From contig NZ_CP118164.1 in assembly GCF_028748185.1 (NCBI RefSeq), positions 3,931,814 to 3,995,813 on the forward strand: a stretch of 64,000 nt of DNA. Reading direction: 5' to 3'. This document shows, piece after piece, positions 48,248-56,834 of this stretch (within the stretch, counting starts at the first letter, position 1; the number at the start of each line of letters is the position of its first letter). A model generated the notes under the pieces. That model had not been told where the DNA came from and ran no database searches. It saw only the letters and a program-made list of their open reading frames with translations. The translations under genes and the position numbers were made by a program. This stretch comes from Bremerella sp. P1. GTDB lineage: Bacteria > Planctomycetota > Planctomycetia > Pirellulales > Pirellulaceae.

Positions 48248-49708
48248 TTAACGACGCCGTTTCTTGAGCTTCTTCTTGAGTTTCTTCTGGTTTTGGACAT
48301 CCTTGGAGGTCATCCGTTTACCGGTGCTTTGCTTGGCCTTCTTCATCTTGCCGGTTGGATCCATCAGCTCGCCGGAGCGAAGCTTCCGCATCATGTCCAT
48401 GGCGCCACCCATGCCGCCTCCGGCCATTCCCTTCATCAGCGAGGCCATGCTGTCGAACTGCTTGATGAGTTCGTTGACCTCCTGGGGGGAAACGCCAGAG
48501 CCTTTAGCGATCCGCTGACGACGGCTGTTGTCGATCAACTTAGGATCGTTGCGTTCGTCCGGGGTCATCGAGTCGATCATGCCGCCCAGACGACGCATTT
48601 CTTTCTCGTGATCACCGCCTTGCAGCATCTTGGTCATCTCGCCCATGCCTGGCATCATCCCGAGCATTTTCTGCATCAGGCCAGGTCGAGCGATCTGGTT
48701 GAGCTGCTTACGGAAGTCGTCCAGTGTGAACTGGCCCTTTTGAAGCCGTTCCTGCGTCTTCTGGACTTGCTCCTGGTCGAACTCACGTTGGGCCATCTCG
48801 AACATCGACTGGATGTCGCCCATTCCAAGAATCCGGCTCGCAAAGCGGTCCGGGTGGAAAGGATCGAGGCCGTCCATGTGCTCGCTGACACCGACGAACT
48901 TAATCGGTACGCCAGTGACATGTTTGACCGACAGCAATGCACCGCCTCGGGCATCGCCATCGAGCTTGGTCATGATGACGCCGTCCAGTTCCAGGGCTTC
49001 GTTAAACGCCTTGGCACTGTTGACTGCGTCTTGTCCGGTCATGCCGTCGACAACCAGGAAAGCCTTGTCCGGCTGAACCTTCATGTCGATGGTCTTGAGC
49101 TGCTGCATCAGCTCTTCGTCGATTGCCAAACGACCGGCCGTGTCGAGAATCACGACATCGATGCCGTTGTCTTTGGCGTGTTTGACGGCGTTCTGGCAGA
49201 CAGCGATCGGGTTGGTGGCTCCCTCTTCGCTGTAAACGGGCGTGTCGACGCTTTTGCCGACAATATGAAGCTGTTCAACGGCGGCAGGACGCTGAAGGTC
49301 GGCAGCACAGAGCAGGGCCTTTTTGCCCTCTTTGCCGATCAAGCGTGCTAACTTACCGCACGTGGTCGTCTTACCGGCACCCTGCAAACCGCACATCATC
49401 AGCACGGTGACACCCTGTTTCAGGTGCAGGGTAGGGTCGGAATCGCCGCCCAGTAGCTCGATCAGGGCCTCGTTGACGATACCGACAAGCTGCTGCTCAG
49501 GCTTGAGCGACTTGAGGACGTCCTGGCCGACTGCTTTCTCAGAGACGTCCTGCATGAAAGTCTTGACGACGTCATAGCTTACGTCAGCTTCAAGCAGGGC
49601 GTTCTCGATGAGCTTCAGGCCCTCCCGCATGTTCGATTCGGTCAGTCGGCCCTGTCCGCGCAGCGTCTTAAACGCTGATCGTAAGCCGTCTTGTAACGAG
49701 TCCAACAT
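48248..49708 (-). CDS. ffh: Signal recognition particle protein Ffh
   Basis: 486 residues. Binds signal sequences and SRP RNA and, with FtsY, targets ribosomes to the membrane. N domain followed by G domain: [17 protein letters not shown] (P-loop), [29 protein letters not shown]. The M domain has a Met-rich finger ([20 protein letters not shown]) and the RNA-binding [11 protein letters not shown]. The tail is Lys-rich. First gene of ffh-rpsP-trmD-rplS. A separate M-domain-like protein is encoded 199 bases upstream on the same strand. Confidence 0.97.
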   Translation of the reverse strand: MLDSLQDGLRSAFKTLRGQGRLTESNMREGLKLIENALLEADVSYDVVKTFMQDVSEKAVGQDVLKSLKPEQQLVGIVNEALIELLGGDSDPTLHLKQGVTVLMMCGLQGAGKTTTCGKLARLIGKEGKKALLCAADLQRPAAVEQLHIVGKSVDTPVYSEEGATNPIAVCQNAVKHAKDNGIDVVILDTAGRLAIDEELMQQLKTIDMKVQPDKAFLVVDGMTGQDAVNSAKAFNEALELDGVIMTKLDGDARGGALLSVKHVTGVPIKFVGVSEHMDGLDPFHPDRFASRILGMGDIQSMFEMAQREFDQEQVQKTQERLQKGQFTLDDFRKQLNQIARPGLMQKMLGMMPGMGEMTKMLQGGDHEKEMRRLGGMIDSMTPDERNDPKLIDNSRRQRIAKGSGVSPQEVNELIKQFDSMASLMKGMAGGGMGGAMDMMRKLRSGELMDPTGKMKKAKQSTGKRMTSKDVQNQKKLKKKLKKRRR

Positions 49709-49907
49709 CGCAGGATCTGCCTAAGGGTCGAATATCACGTAGCTGGGAGTTCGCTCCGAGGGGTGAGATCTTGCCCATGAAAAGACAAAACAACCCTACG
49801 GCCCACTCCCGAGAGATGGGTCGAAACGCGTATTCTAGCGAACCCCACGGCAGGTTGGCAATTGGTAATGCGGGGACGAAGGCGGGATTTTCACGAGCGA
49901 TTGGCCC

Positions 49908-50261
49908 TTAGATGGGGGGTGGGTTGTCTCCGGTAGGCGGCCATCCTCTCTCCTTGATGTCCTTAAACTGCTCGTACGAGCGAATCAGTAAACGGACTTC
50001 CTTTGTCGAGACGCCTGCAGCAACCGCAATCCGCTCTTGGCGTGTTCCGTCGATTAAAGATGGCGTTTTTCGTTCTTCTACCGTCATCGAATCGAGAATT
50101 CGCAGTTCTTGTTCGACATAGTCGCCAAGCTTCTCTCGGAGTTGCTTCTTGTGCTCGTACCAGCCTTGAACCAGCAATCCGGCGAATCGATCAAACCATG
50201 TCGGATAAATCAGATCATGGAGTTCTTGACGATAACTATCCAAGGTAAACGTGGACGGCAT
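49908..50261 (-). CDS. Free-standing SRP M-domain-like protein
   Basis: 117 residues lacking any N or G domain. Its sequence follows the Ffh M domain of the next gene: FTLDSYRQELHDLIYPTWFD against [20 protein letters not shown], and ILDSMTVEERKTPSLIDGTR followed by QERIAVAAGVSTKEVRLLIR against [20 protein letters not shown] and [20 protein letters not shown]. The Met-rich finger loop is replaced by VQGWYEHKKQLREKLGDYVE, with no Met, and the GSG of the RNA-binding motif is AAG. So signal-peptide binding and perhaps RNA binding are altered. Its ATG is 9 bases after the stop of the thioredoxin/NHL gene upstream, so both are probably one operon; ffh lies 199 bases downstream. Confidence 0.82.
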   Translation of the reverse strand: MPSTFTLDSYRQELHDLIYPTWFDRFAGLLVQGWYEHKKQLREKLGDYVEQELRILDSMTVEERKTPSLIDGTRQERIAVAAGVSTKEVRLLIRSYEQFKDIKERGWPPTGDNPPPI

Positions 50262-50270
50262 TGGGACGCT

Positions 50271-52067
50271 CTACTTCTGAATCGCCCCCTCAGGTGCCTC
50301 TGGCCGCTTCTTCACGGGCATCGGCTTCAATCCTTTGATCTGCAGGGTGGAAACCTCTTTCGTCTTGATATCCATGACACGAATCATGTGGTTATTCGTG
50401 TCCGCGATGTAGAGCTTGCCGCCAGCGTGAGAAATCCCTGCCGGTTCGTCGAACTGGGCGGGATCGTTGGCATTACCAGGCTCGCCGGTGCCTGCAATCG
50501 TTGTCACATCGCCAGTAGCTGCATCGACTGCTTTGATCTTGTTGTTGTAGGTATCGGTGGTGTAGATGACTCCATCAACGTAGCAAACGCCCAAAGCATG
50601 CTGCAGTTTGGCCGTCTTCGGAGGACCATCCACGTCGCCAAAACTGAACAAACGACCGTAAGGTAGATGAGCCGTTCCAATCACGGTTCGCACACTTCCT
50701 TCGGGATCGAACGGTACGGCACGGATCGAGCTGCCTTCGCTGTCAGCCACAAACAATTCCTTTCCGTCCGACGTTAGCCCCGAGGGTTGGGCGAAGGACG
50801 AGTGCCCTTGCTGGTAAGGAACAGGGGGGAGCAGGGGCCCATCGACGATGTCTTCGCGGCCGTTGCCTGCGTATGGACCGATTTCCTTCTCGTCGAGTGT
50901 CATTTTCCAGATCTGGTGAGGACCTGCCATCGCGATGTAAAGACTGTCGCCATGGGGCCAAAGAGCCCAGGGGCTGTTGATGGGCGTCGTCTTGGGCAAT
51001 CCAACGAATCGATCTGGCAGGCTGGATAACGTGGCATTTTCACCAACACCTGGCCAGTTATTTCGTGCCTGTTCGCCGACCCCAGCGATCGTCGAGACTT
51101 GTTTCTCTTTCAGATCGACTTTGCGAATCAGGTGGTTTTCGGTGTCGGCGACATACAAAGTGTCCTGTACGAGGGCCACTCCTTGCGGATGATCAAACAT
51201 GGCTGATGCATACCCGCCGTCGGCCGAACCAATCTCACCGCTCCCGATCACATCCTGCAATTGACCGTCGAGAGATGTGATCACGATTCGATTGTGATTA
51301 CTGTCTGAAATGAACAATCGATTGGACTTTTCGTCAGCCAAAACCTTCCCCGGGAAACGGAGTTGGGTCGGCTGCTGGCTGTAGGCCAACAGGTCGAATT
51401 GGATCGGCGTTTCGTCGAGCGAGCCATTGTTCCGATAGTAGGGCATCGATCGGTTTAGCACCTCGCGAATGTCGTCCGCTTTGAACTCGCCGCGGCGAAG
51501 ATAAACGACGTTGCCTTCGGGGTCGATGAGGTACATCGTGGGCCAACTGCTGACGCTGTAGCCATTCCAGATCTTCATTTCGTCGTCGTTCACGACGGGG
51601 TGTTCGATCTCGTATCGGAGGATCGCTTCGCTGATGTTTTTGGCCTCTTTTTCCGTATCAAACTTGGCCGAGTGAACGCCAATCACAACGAGCTGGTTGG
51701 GGAATTCGTGCTCTAACTTCTTAAGCTCAGGGAGGATATGGATGCAGTTGATGCAGCAATACGTCCAGAAATCGAGCAGGACGTACTTCCCTTTCACGTC
51801 TTCAAGTTCCAGGGGGCCCTTGGTGTTCATCCACTCCATGTCTTTGGGAAACGCCGGAGCTGGAATACGGGCACGGAAAGGATGTTCGGGCTCCTTAGCC
51901 TCCGGCTCATCTTTGGTTGCTTCTTCCTTGGTGGCGGCTGGTTGCTGTTCTTCCGCCATCGCAAACGGATGCGTCGAAGAACTTCCGCAGCCGACCAGTA
52001 GCAAGACAGCAGCAAACAGCGCTAGCTTGCGCAGGATTGGTAAGGGAGAAACATGCAGGCAAGTCAT
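50271..52067 (-). CDS. Thioredoxin-NHL repeat lipoprotein (NHLRC2-like)
   Basis: 598 residues. Lipoprotein signal with lipobox LLVGC near residue 27, so probably membrane-attached outside the cytoplasm. Then a thioredoxin-like domain (about 75-210) with VLLDFWTYCCINCIHILPEL, a CINC redox site, and an Asp/Pro loop DPEGNVVYLRRGE. From about 225 to 590 NHL beta-propeller blades follow (NRLFISDSNHNRIVIT, DTLYVADTENHLIRKV, LYIADTNNHMIRVM). The layout equals that of eukaryotic NHLRC2. A role in extracytoplasmic thiol chemistry is inferred. Confidence 0.9.
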   Translation of the reverse strand: MTCLHVSPLPILRKLALFAAVLLLVGCGSSSTHPFAMAEEQQPAATKEEATKDEPEAKEPEHPFRARIPAPAFPKDMEWMNTKGPLELEDVKGKYVLLDFWTYCCINCIHILPELKKLEHEFPNQLVVIGVHSAKFDTEKEAKNISEAILRYEIEHPVVNDDEMKIWNGYSVSSWPTMYLIDPEGNVVYLRRGEFKADDIREVLNRSMPYYRNNGSLDETPIQFDLLAYSQQPTQLRFPGKVLADEKSNRLFISDSNHNRIVITSLDGQLQDVIGSGEIGSADGGYASAMFDHPQGVALVQDTLYVADTENHLIRKVDLKEKQVSTIAGVGEQARNNWPGVGENATLSSLPDRFVGLPKTTPINSPWALWPHGDSLYIAMAGPHQIWKMTLDEKEIGPYAGNGREDIVDGPLLPPVPYQQGHSSFAQPSGLTSDGKELFVADSEGSSIRAVPFDPEGSVRTVIGTAHLPYGRLFSFGDVDGPPKTAKLQHALGVCYVDGVIYTTDTYNNKIKAVDAATGDVTTIAGTGEPGNANDPAQFDEPAGISHAGGKLYIADTNNHMIRVMDIKTKEVSTLQIKGLKPMPVKKRPEAPEGAIQK

Positions 52068-52464
52068 GGATAAGACCTTCCGTATCTGGGGGCAGGATTC
52101 CAATAAATTGGAACGATTTAGGGAGAGAAAGGCTGTATATATTCGTACAATGCTAGTTAGTTTACCGGCTGACGTTGTCGCTGGTAGCTCTTTTCATTTT
52201 AGGAACGGCTAGCATGCATCGCCCACCCTACAGAGGAGTGTAGCGAGCATCTTCAAAAAATTCCTGGGGCGAGCATGGAATTTTGCCGACAAACTATAAC
52301 GATTATAGCGATTATTCCGGATGCGTCCGGAGACGATATTGTCGAACTTGCACCGAGGAATGTGCTACCTTTGGTGGAATGGTCTACGTGCGGTGAAGTC
52401 GGAGTGACTTTCGCCACATCCTACCCTTACGGACCAACCCCGCCAAATATCGGAGGATTAAACC
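52068..52464. other. Divergent intergenic region with two palindromes
   Basis: 397 bases between the lipoprotein (minus) and DUF1573 (plus) genes. CTATAA-CGA-TTATAG (52294-52308) and TCCGGA-TGCG-TCCGGA (52316-52331) are adjacent and could be operators or promoter parts. A 66-codon frame at 52275-52475 has no ribosome-binding site and is not called. Confidence 0.5.
52294..52331. promoter_or_regulatory. Adjacent inverted repeats upstream of the DUF1573 gene
   Basis: CTATAACGATTATAG is a perfect 6-3-6 palindrome; 7 bases later TCCGGA is repeated with 4 bases between. They lie 134-171 bases before the GTG start of the DUF1573 gene. Function is a guess. Confidence 0.35.
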
Positions 52465-53466
52465 GTGTTTCGTAAAGTATGGCTCGCACTCTGTCTATTA
52501 CCAATGCTCGCGTCCTTTGGCATGGGCCAAGACTGGGCGAATAAGATGTTCCAGGTTCGCACGCACGATTTTGGTGCTGTGGCGAAAGGGGCCAAGGTTT
52601 ACTACGAGTTCGAACTGCAAAACATCTACGAGGAAACTGTTCACATCGCCAGCGTGCGATCGAGCTGCGGATGTACCAGCCCTTCGATTAAGAACGACAC
52701 GTTGAAGACGTGGGAGAAAGGGGCGATTGTTGCCAAGCTGAACACCGACAGCTTCCTTGGTCACAAGAGTGCAACCGTCACCGTTACGATCGACAAGCCG
52801 TTTTACGCTGAAGTTCAGCTGAACGTTTCGACTGACATTCGTGGAGACCTTGTGTTCCAGCCAGGTGCTGTGCAATTTGGTAACGTCGAACAAGGCGAAG
52901 GTGGCATCGCTAAAGTGCATGTTTCCCAAGCCGGTCGTAGCGACTGGAAGATTACCGATGTTCGCAGCAACGATGACTTCCTGGGTGTCGAGCTCAGTGA
53001 AACTAATCGTGGTGGAGGTCGTGTTGGATACGACTTAGTGGTTCGCCTGAAGGACAATGCACCCGTCGGTTTCATCTCAAGCCAGTTGGCATTGATTACT
53101 AATGACAGCCGTAGCCCATCTGTCTCGCTGCCCGTTGAAGGCAAAGTCGAGTCGGCTTTGAATGTGAGCCCAAGTGCTTTGTCGCTCGGTGAGTTGAAGC
53201 CAGGTCAAAAGACCGAAGCCAAGTTGATCGTCCGAGCTAAAAAGCCATTCCTGATTACCGGAATCAGCTGCGACAGCGAATGCTTCAAGTTCGCGGCTCT
53301 GCCAGAAGAACCCAAGAAGCTTCACTTCCTGCCGCTGACCTTTACTGCCGGTAGCGAAGGTGGCACGGTCGTCAAGAAGATTAAGATCGAGACCGATCTG
53401 GGCGAAGGTGTCAGTGGCGAATCGGTCGCAACCGTCGTTGTGACCGAAGGCAACTCCGAGACCTAA
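52465..53466 (+). CDS. Secreted DUF1573 protein
   Basis: 333 residues starting with GTG; GGAGG lies 8 bases upstream. Signal peptide VWLALCLLPMLASFGMGQ. DUF1573 domain (about 28-115): THDFGAVAKGAKVYYEFELQ with the Cys motif SSCGCTSPSIKND, a beta-sandwich of Ig-like type. Two further Ig-like beta domains follow (about 120-330). Common in planctomycetes and Bacteroidetes as exported proteins with an undefined role. The DFG and CGC motifs are typical. Confidence 0.87.
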   Translation: MFRKVWLALCLLPMLASFGMGQDWANKMFQVRTHDFGAVAKGAKVYYEFELQNIYEETVHIASVRSSCGCTSPSIKNDTLKTWEKGAIVAKLNTDSFLGHKSATVTVTIDKPFYAEVQLNVSTDIRGDLVFQPGAVQFGNVEQGEGGIAKVHVSQAGRSDWKITDVRSNDDFLGVELSETNRGGGRVGYDLVVRLKDNAPVGFISSQLALITNDSRSPSVSLPVEGKVESALNVSPSALSLGELKPGQKTEAKLIVRAKKPFLITGISCDSECFKFAALPEEPKKLHFLPLTFTAGSEGGTVVKKIKIETDLGEGVSGESVATVVVTEGNSET

Positions 53467-53490
53467 TAAGCCAAGCTACATAAAACAAAA

Positions 53491-53526
53491 AAAGGCCCCG
53501 ATTCGTCATTGAGTCGGGGCCTTTTT
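53491..53526. terminator. Bidirectional terminator, DUF1573 / cstA
   Basis: AAAGGCCCCGA (53491-53501) pairs with TCGGGGCCTTT (53514-53524), flanked by A and T runs. Confidence 0.9.
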
Positions 53527-53531
53527 CGTTA

Positions 53532-55415
53532 CTAGTTGTCGGCGGCTACTTTGGGCTTCTTCTCCGGCAGCGGTGGGAGTGCTTCTTCCAGGACTCCCTT
53601 TACCTTTGGCCACATCACGATGGCCTCAAACAGCATCCAGGCTTGCAGAATCAGCACGCCGATGCCCAGGACTAGCAGCAGCCACTGCTGTTTGGCCCAG
53701 TATCCCGATTCGCTGAAAACGTTGTAGTACATTGCCAAGGCTGGCAGGATCAACATCGCAATCATGGGAATCGCGACAAACCAGATGGGCTTGTTGCGTC
53801 GCCATAAATAGAACGCCGTAACCATCATCGCCAGGCCGGCGAGAAGTTGATTCATAGCACCGAAGAGTGGCCAAAGCAGCGTACCACCTTTGCCAGGTAT
53901 CTTGTCGGCAAATACGGCAATGGCTAAAGCCGAAAGCACCGCAGCAGCAGTGGCGGCATACTTTCCGGCCAGGGGTTTGGTGATCGGCGTCGAGGCGAAC
54001 AATTCTTGCAGCACGTAACGCTGTAGACGCGTCGCCGTGTCGAGTGTCGTTGCCGCGAAGTTTGCCACCAGCACTGCGATAATGCTGATACCGATTTCCA
54101 GTGGAATTCCAATCGACGTGAGGAAGTTGGCTCCCCCTTCAACAAATGCTGCGACCAGGTTGGGGAGTTTGAAATCGCTCCAGCTCTTCGTGATCGCGTA
54201 CCGCGTTTCCCAGGCCGCTTGCCCGGTCAGGGGGGCACCTTCGGCATCGGTCATGGCGGTATATACGTACGATCCGTCCGCTGCTTTGCTTCCCTCGAAG
54301 ATCCCCATTCCGACGCCGGCACAGCAAGCAAGAATCACGATAACAGCCAGGCCGCCTTCCAAGAGCATCGCACCGTAGCCGATGTACTGGGCGTCGGTTT
54401 CCTTTTCGACCTGCTTACTCGAGGTGCCGCTACTGACCAGGCAGTGGAAACCACTACATGCGCCACAAGCAATCGTGATAAAGAGAAACGGAAAGATCGG
54501 CGGCGCCCCGGCCGGCATTTCGGTTGCCACCGCTGGCGTGGACTGGGCCAGGTTCGCTGCACCGGTTGCGCTTGCTACGAGCAGACCAACGAACAGCAGC
54601 ACCAAGGCCACAATCAACTGGTGACTGTTCACATAGTCACGTGGTTGAAGCAGCAGCCAAACAGGCAGCACGGAAGCAACAAAACAGTAAATCAACAGAA
54701 TGATCGTCCAGACCATTAACGGGCTCAGGTAGGGACTGGCGGACAGGTCAGGTCCGAGCACGTTGGCCAGAATTGCTCCCAGGTCGATCGGAAGATAGTA
54801 GACCCCAACCAGGATCGATGCATAGACAATGAACAGGGCAACCAGTGACGGCACCAACAGGTGGGCGTCTTTCTTGCGAGCGTAAAGTCCCAATGCGATT
54901 GCGATGGGCATACTGATCCATACCGGTAATACAGTTTGCGGGTACTCGGCGAAAATAACCGCCACCACCAAACCGAAGATCGCTAAGACCACCATCAAAG
55001 CGGCGGCGAGCACAATCAGAAACAGGTACTTGGCTCGCTTGTTGATCATGCGGCCTGCGATTTCACCGACGGTCTGACCGCGATTACGCAACGAGATGAT
55101 TAAGGCCCCCAAGTCGTGCACGGCTCCGACGAAGATCGAACCGAAGACGACCCACAAGAGAGCCGGTAGCCAACCCCAAAAGACGGCGATGGCAGGTCCG
55201 ACGATGGGCCCGGTACCGGCGATACTTGTGAAGTGGTGGCCGAAGACAACCTGTCGATCGGTTGGGCAGAAGTCGACATCGTCCTGCAGTTGTTTGCTGG
55301 GCGGTTCGTTGTTGTCATCAAGCTCGAACAGCCGGTGTGATAGCCAGCGCCCATAGGTGTTATAGGCAACAATAAAGCCAACAAATGACAGAACCGCAAC
55401 AATTAGCGTCGACAT
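53532..55415 (-). CDS. cstA: CstA-family carbon-starvation transporter (peptide/pyruvate)
   Basis: 627 residues with about 14-16 transmembrane helices. CstA landmarks: VVFGHHFTSIAGTGPIVGPA, GSIFVGAVHDLGALIISLRN, KRAKYLFLIVLAAALMVVL, and CGACSGFHCLVSSGTSSKQV. CstA proteins import peptides or pyruvate during carbon limitation. The ATG at 55415 gives an N terminus beginning in the first helix (TLIVAVLSFVGFIVAYNTYG); 13 upstream codons to 55454 are doubtful. A perfect palindrome lies 18 bases upstream of this ATG. Confidence 0.92.
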   Translation of the reverse strand: MSTLIVAVLSFVGFIVAYNTYGRWLSHRLFELDDNNEPPSKQLQDDVDFCPTDRQVVFGHHFTSIAGTGPIVGPAIAVFWGWLPALLWVVFGSIFVGAVHDLGALIISLRNRGQTVGEIAGRMINKRAKYLFLIVLAAALMVVLAIFGLVVAVIFAEYPQTVLPVWISMPIAIALGLYARKKDAHLLVPSLVALFIVYASILVGVYYLPIDLGAILANVLGPDLSASPYLSPLMVWTIILLIYCFVASVLPVWLLLQPRDYVNSHQLIVALVLLFVGLLVASATGAANLAQSTPAVATEMPAGAPPIFPFLFITIACGACSGFHCLVSSGTSSKQVEKETDAQYIGYGAMLLEGGLAVIVILACCAGVGMGIFEGSKAADGSYVYTAMTDAEGAPLTGQAAWETRYAITKSWSDFKLPNLVAAFVEGGANFLTSIGIPLEIGISIIAVLVANFAATTLDTATRLQRYVLQELFASTPITKPLAGKYAATAAAVLSALAIAVFADKIPGKGGTLLWPLFGAMNQLLAGLAMMVTAFYLWRRNKPIWFVAIPMIAMLILPALAMYYNVFSESGYWAKQQWLLLVLGIGVLILQAWMLFEAIVMWPKVKGVLEEALPPLPEKKPKVAADN

Positions 55416-55432
55416 AAGCGTAAAATATGTGT

Positions 55433-55451
55433 CACGACGTGAGGCGTCGTG
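55433..55451 (-). promoter_or_regulatory. Palindrome just upstream of cstA
   Basis: CACGACG-TGAGG-CGTCGTG is perfectly symmetric (7-5-7). It lies 18 to 36 bases before the cstA start and could be an operator or a leader hairpin that covers the ribosome-binding region. Confidence 0.4.
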
Positions 55452-55518
55452 CATCCAAGGGAGGAGTGAACTTTATGGTGGGTGATACGCGGGGATAGTG
55501 AGCTTACCCGCCTACCCC

Positions 55519-55524
55519 TATAAT
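55519..55524 (+). promoter_or_regulatory. Candidate -10 box for trxB
   Basis: TATAAT on the plus strand, 92 bases before the GTG start of trxB. No good -35 sequence is seen at 17 bases. Confidence 0.3.
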
Positions 55525-55615
55525 GATGAATTCTTCCAGCGACGTGAATAGCTCACAATTCAACTGAGATAAATTTTTTTCGCGGCTTAGCGCTTTCACA
55601 AGGATTAGATCGACC

Positions 55616-56677
55616 GTGTCGGAAAAGATTGAAAACGTCATTATTGTCGGAAGTGGACCTGCGGGATGGACTGCCGCAATCTATGCGGCTCGGGCAAACT
55701 TGAAGCCTCTTTTGTACGAAGGCGCCGCACTTCAGGAGCATTATGACCTCGGGCGTGGCCCACTGGGCCAGTTGGCAATGACTACGGAAGTCGAGAACTT
55801 CCCAGGGTTTCCGTCTGGCGACCTGAGCGGTTATTTGGACAACGCCATTGATGAAAGTTTGCGCCAGTACATGGCTCCACACCAGAAACATGGTGTTAGC
55901 GGTCCTGAATTGATGGAGCTGATGCGTCAGCAGGCCAAGAATTTCGGCACGCGCGTCGTGACCGATGATATTGTCGAAGTCGATTTCAGCCATCAACCGT
56001 TCAGATTGAAGCCCCGCGAAGGCGAAGAGTGGCTCAAGACCCGCTCCGTCATCATCGCAACCGGTGCTCGAGCGAATTACCTCGGCTTGGAATCGGAAAG
56101 CAAGTTCAAGAACCGCGGCGTGAGTGCCTGTGCGGTTTGCGACGGTGCCTTGCCGCGATTCCGCGAGAAGCCGTGCATCGTGGTCGGTGGTGGTGACTCA
56201 GCCATCGAAGAAGCGGACTACTTGAGCAAGTACAGCTCGGTGGTCTACCTGGTACATCGCCGCGATAAATTCCGTGCATCGCAGGCCATGGTCGACCGGG
56301 CAATGGAAAACAAGAAGATCGAAATTGTCTGGAATCACGTTGTGACGGAAGTCTTGGGTGACGACCAAAACGGTGTGACCGGTGCCATGCTCGAAAGCAC
56401 GGTCGATGATTCGACCAAGCAACTGGATGCGACCGGCTTCTTCCTGGCGATTGGCCATACGCCTAACACCGACTTCCTGAAGGGGAAGCTCGATATGAAC
56501 AACGCTGGTTACCTCAAGTGGACGGTGCCTTTCCGTACCAATACGAGCGTCGACGGCGTTTTTGCAGCCGGTGACGTGGCGGATGACTACTACCGTCAGG
56601 CGATTACCGCTGCCGGGACTGGCTGTATGTCGGCTTTGGACGCCGAACGCTGGTTGGCCTCGCAGGGCTTGCATTAA
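55616..56677 (+). CDS. trxB: Thioredoxin reductase with insertions
   Basis: 353 residues against about 320 in E. coli. NADPH-dependent flavoenzyme that reduces thioredoxin. FAD-binding [20 protein letters not shown], redox site [10 protein letters not shown] with CAVC, NADPH-binding [19 protein letters not shown], and the C-terminal [20 protein letters not shown]. Extra residues lie in the FAD domain: before [16 protein letters not shown] ([11 protein letters not shown]) and after it ([20 protein letters not shown] onwards, about 20). GTG start preceded by AAGGA. Own terminator follows, so a single-gene unit. Confidence 0.93.
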   Translation: MSEKIENVIIVGSGPAGWTAAIYAARANLKPLLYEGAALQEHYDLGRGPLGQLAMTTEVENFPGFPSGDLSGYLDNAIDESLRQYMAPHQKHGVSGPELMELMRQQAKNFGTRVVTDDIVEVDFSHQPFRLKPREGEEWLKTRSVIIATGARANYLGLESESKFKNRGVSACAVCDGALPRFREKPCIVVGGGDSAIEEADYLSKYSSVVYLVHRRDKFRASQAMVDRAMENKKIEIVWNHVVTEVLGDDQNGVTGAMLESTVDDSTKQLDATGFFLAIGHTPNTDFLKGKLDMNNAGYLKWTVPFRTNTSVDGVFAAGDVADDYYRQAITAAGTGCMSALDAERWLASQGLH

Positions 56678-56748
56678 GCGAAAAATGCAACCATCATTAG
56701 ATGCACTGAGAACCTTGCTTGTTCCGTGTGTCAACGAAAAAAACTGAG

Positions 56749-56778
56749 CAAGGGGAGCGAAGATCGTTCCCCTTGTTT
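56749..56778 (+). terminator. Terminator of trxB
   Basis: CAAGGGGA (56749-56756) pairs with TCCCCTTG (56768-56775), then TTT. Confidence 0.8.
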
Positions 56779-56834
56779 CGTTATCCCCACCCCATCATCC
56801 CTTATCTACGCCGAATCTAGGCGAAGGATTCGCT

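Noticed and set aside
48293-49351. A 352-codon plus-strand frame opposite ffh
   Set aside because: Antisense to ffh; His-rich shadow composition.
52275-52475. A 66-codon plus-strand frame before DUF1573
   Set aside because: No ribosome-binding site and it overlaps the DUF1573 signal-peptide start; it contains the palindromes.
55544-55560. A Rex-like site (TTGTGA-N5-TCACGT on the minus strand) between cstA and trxB
   Set aside because: The spacing is 5 rather than 6 bases and the second arm ends GT in place of AA, so it does not fit the Rex operator.
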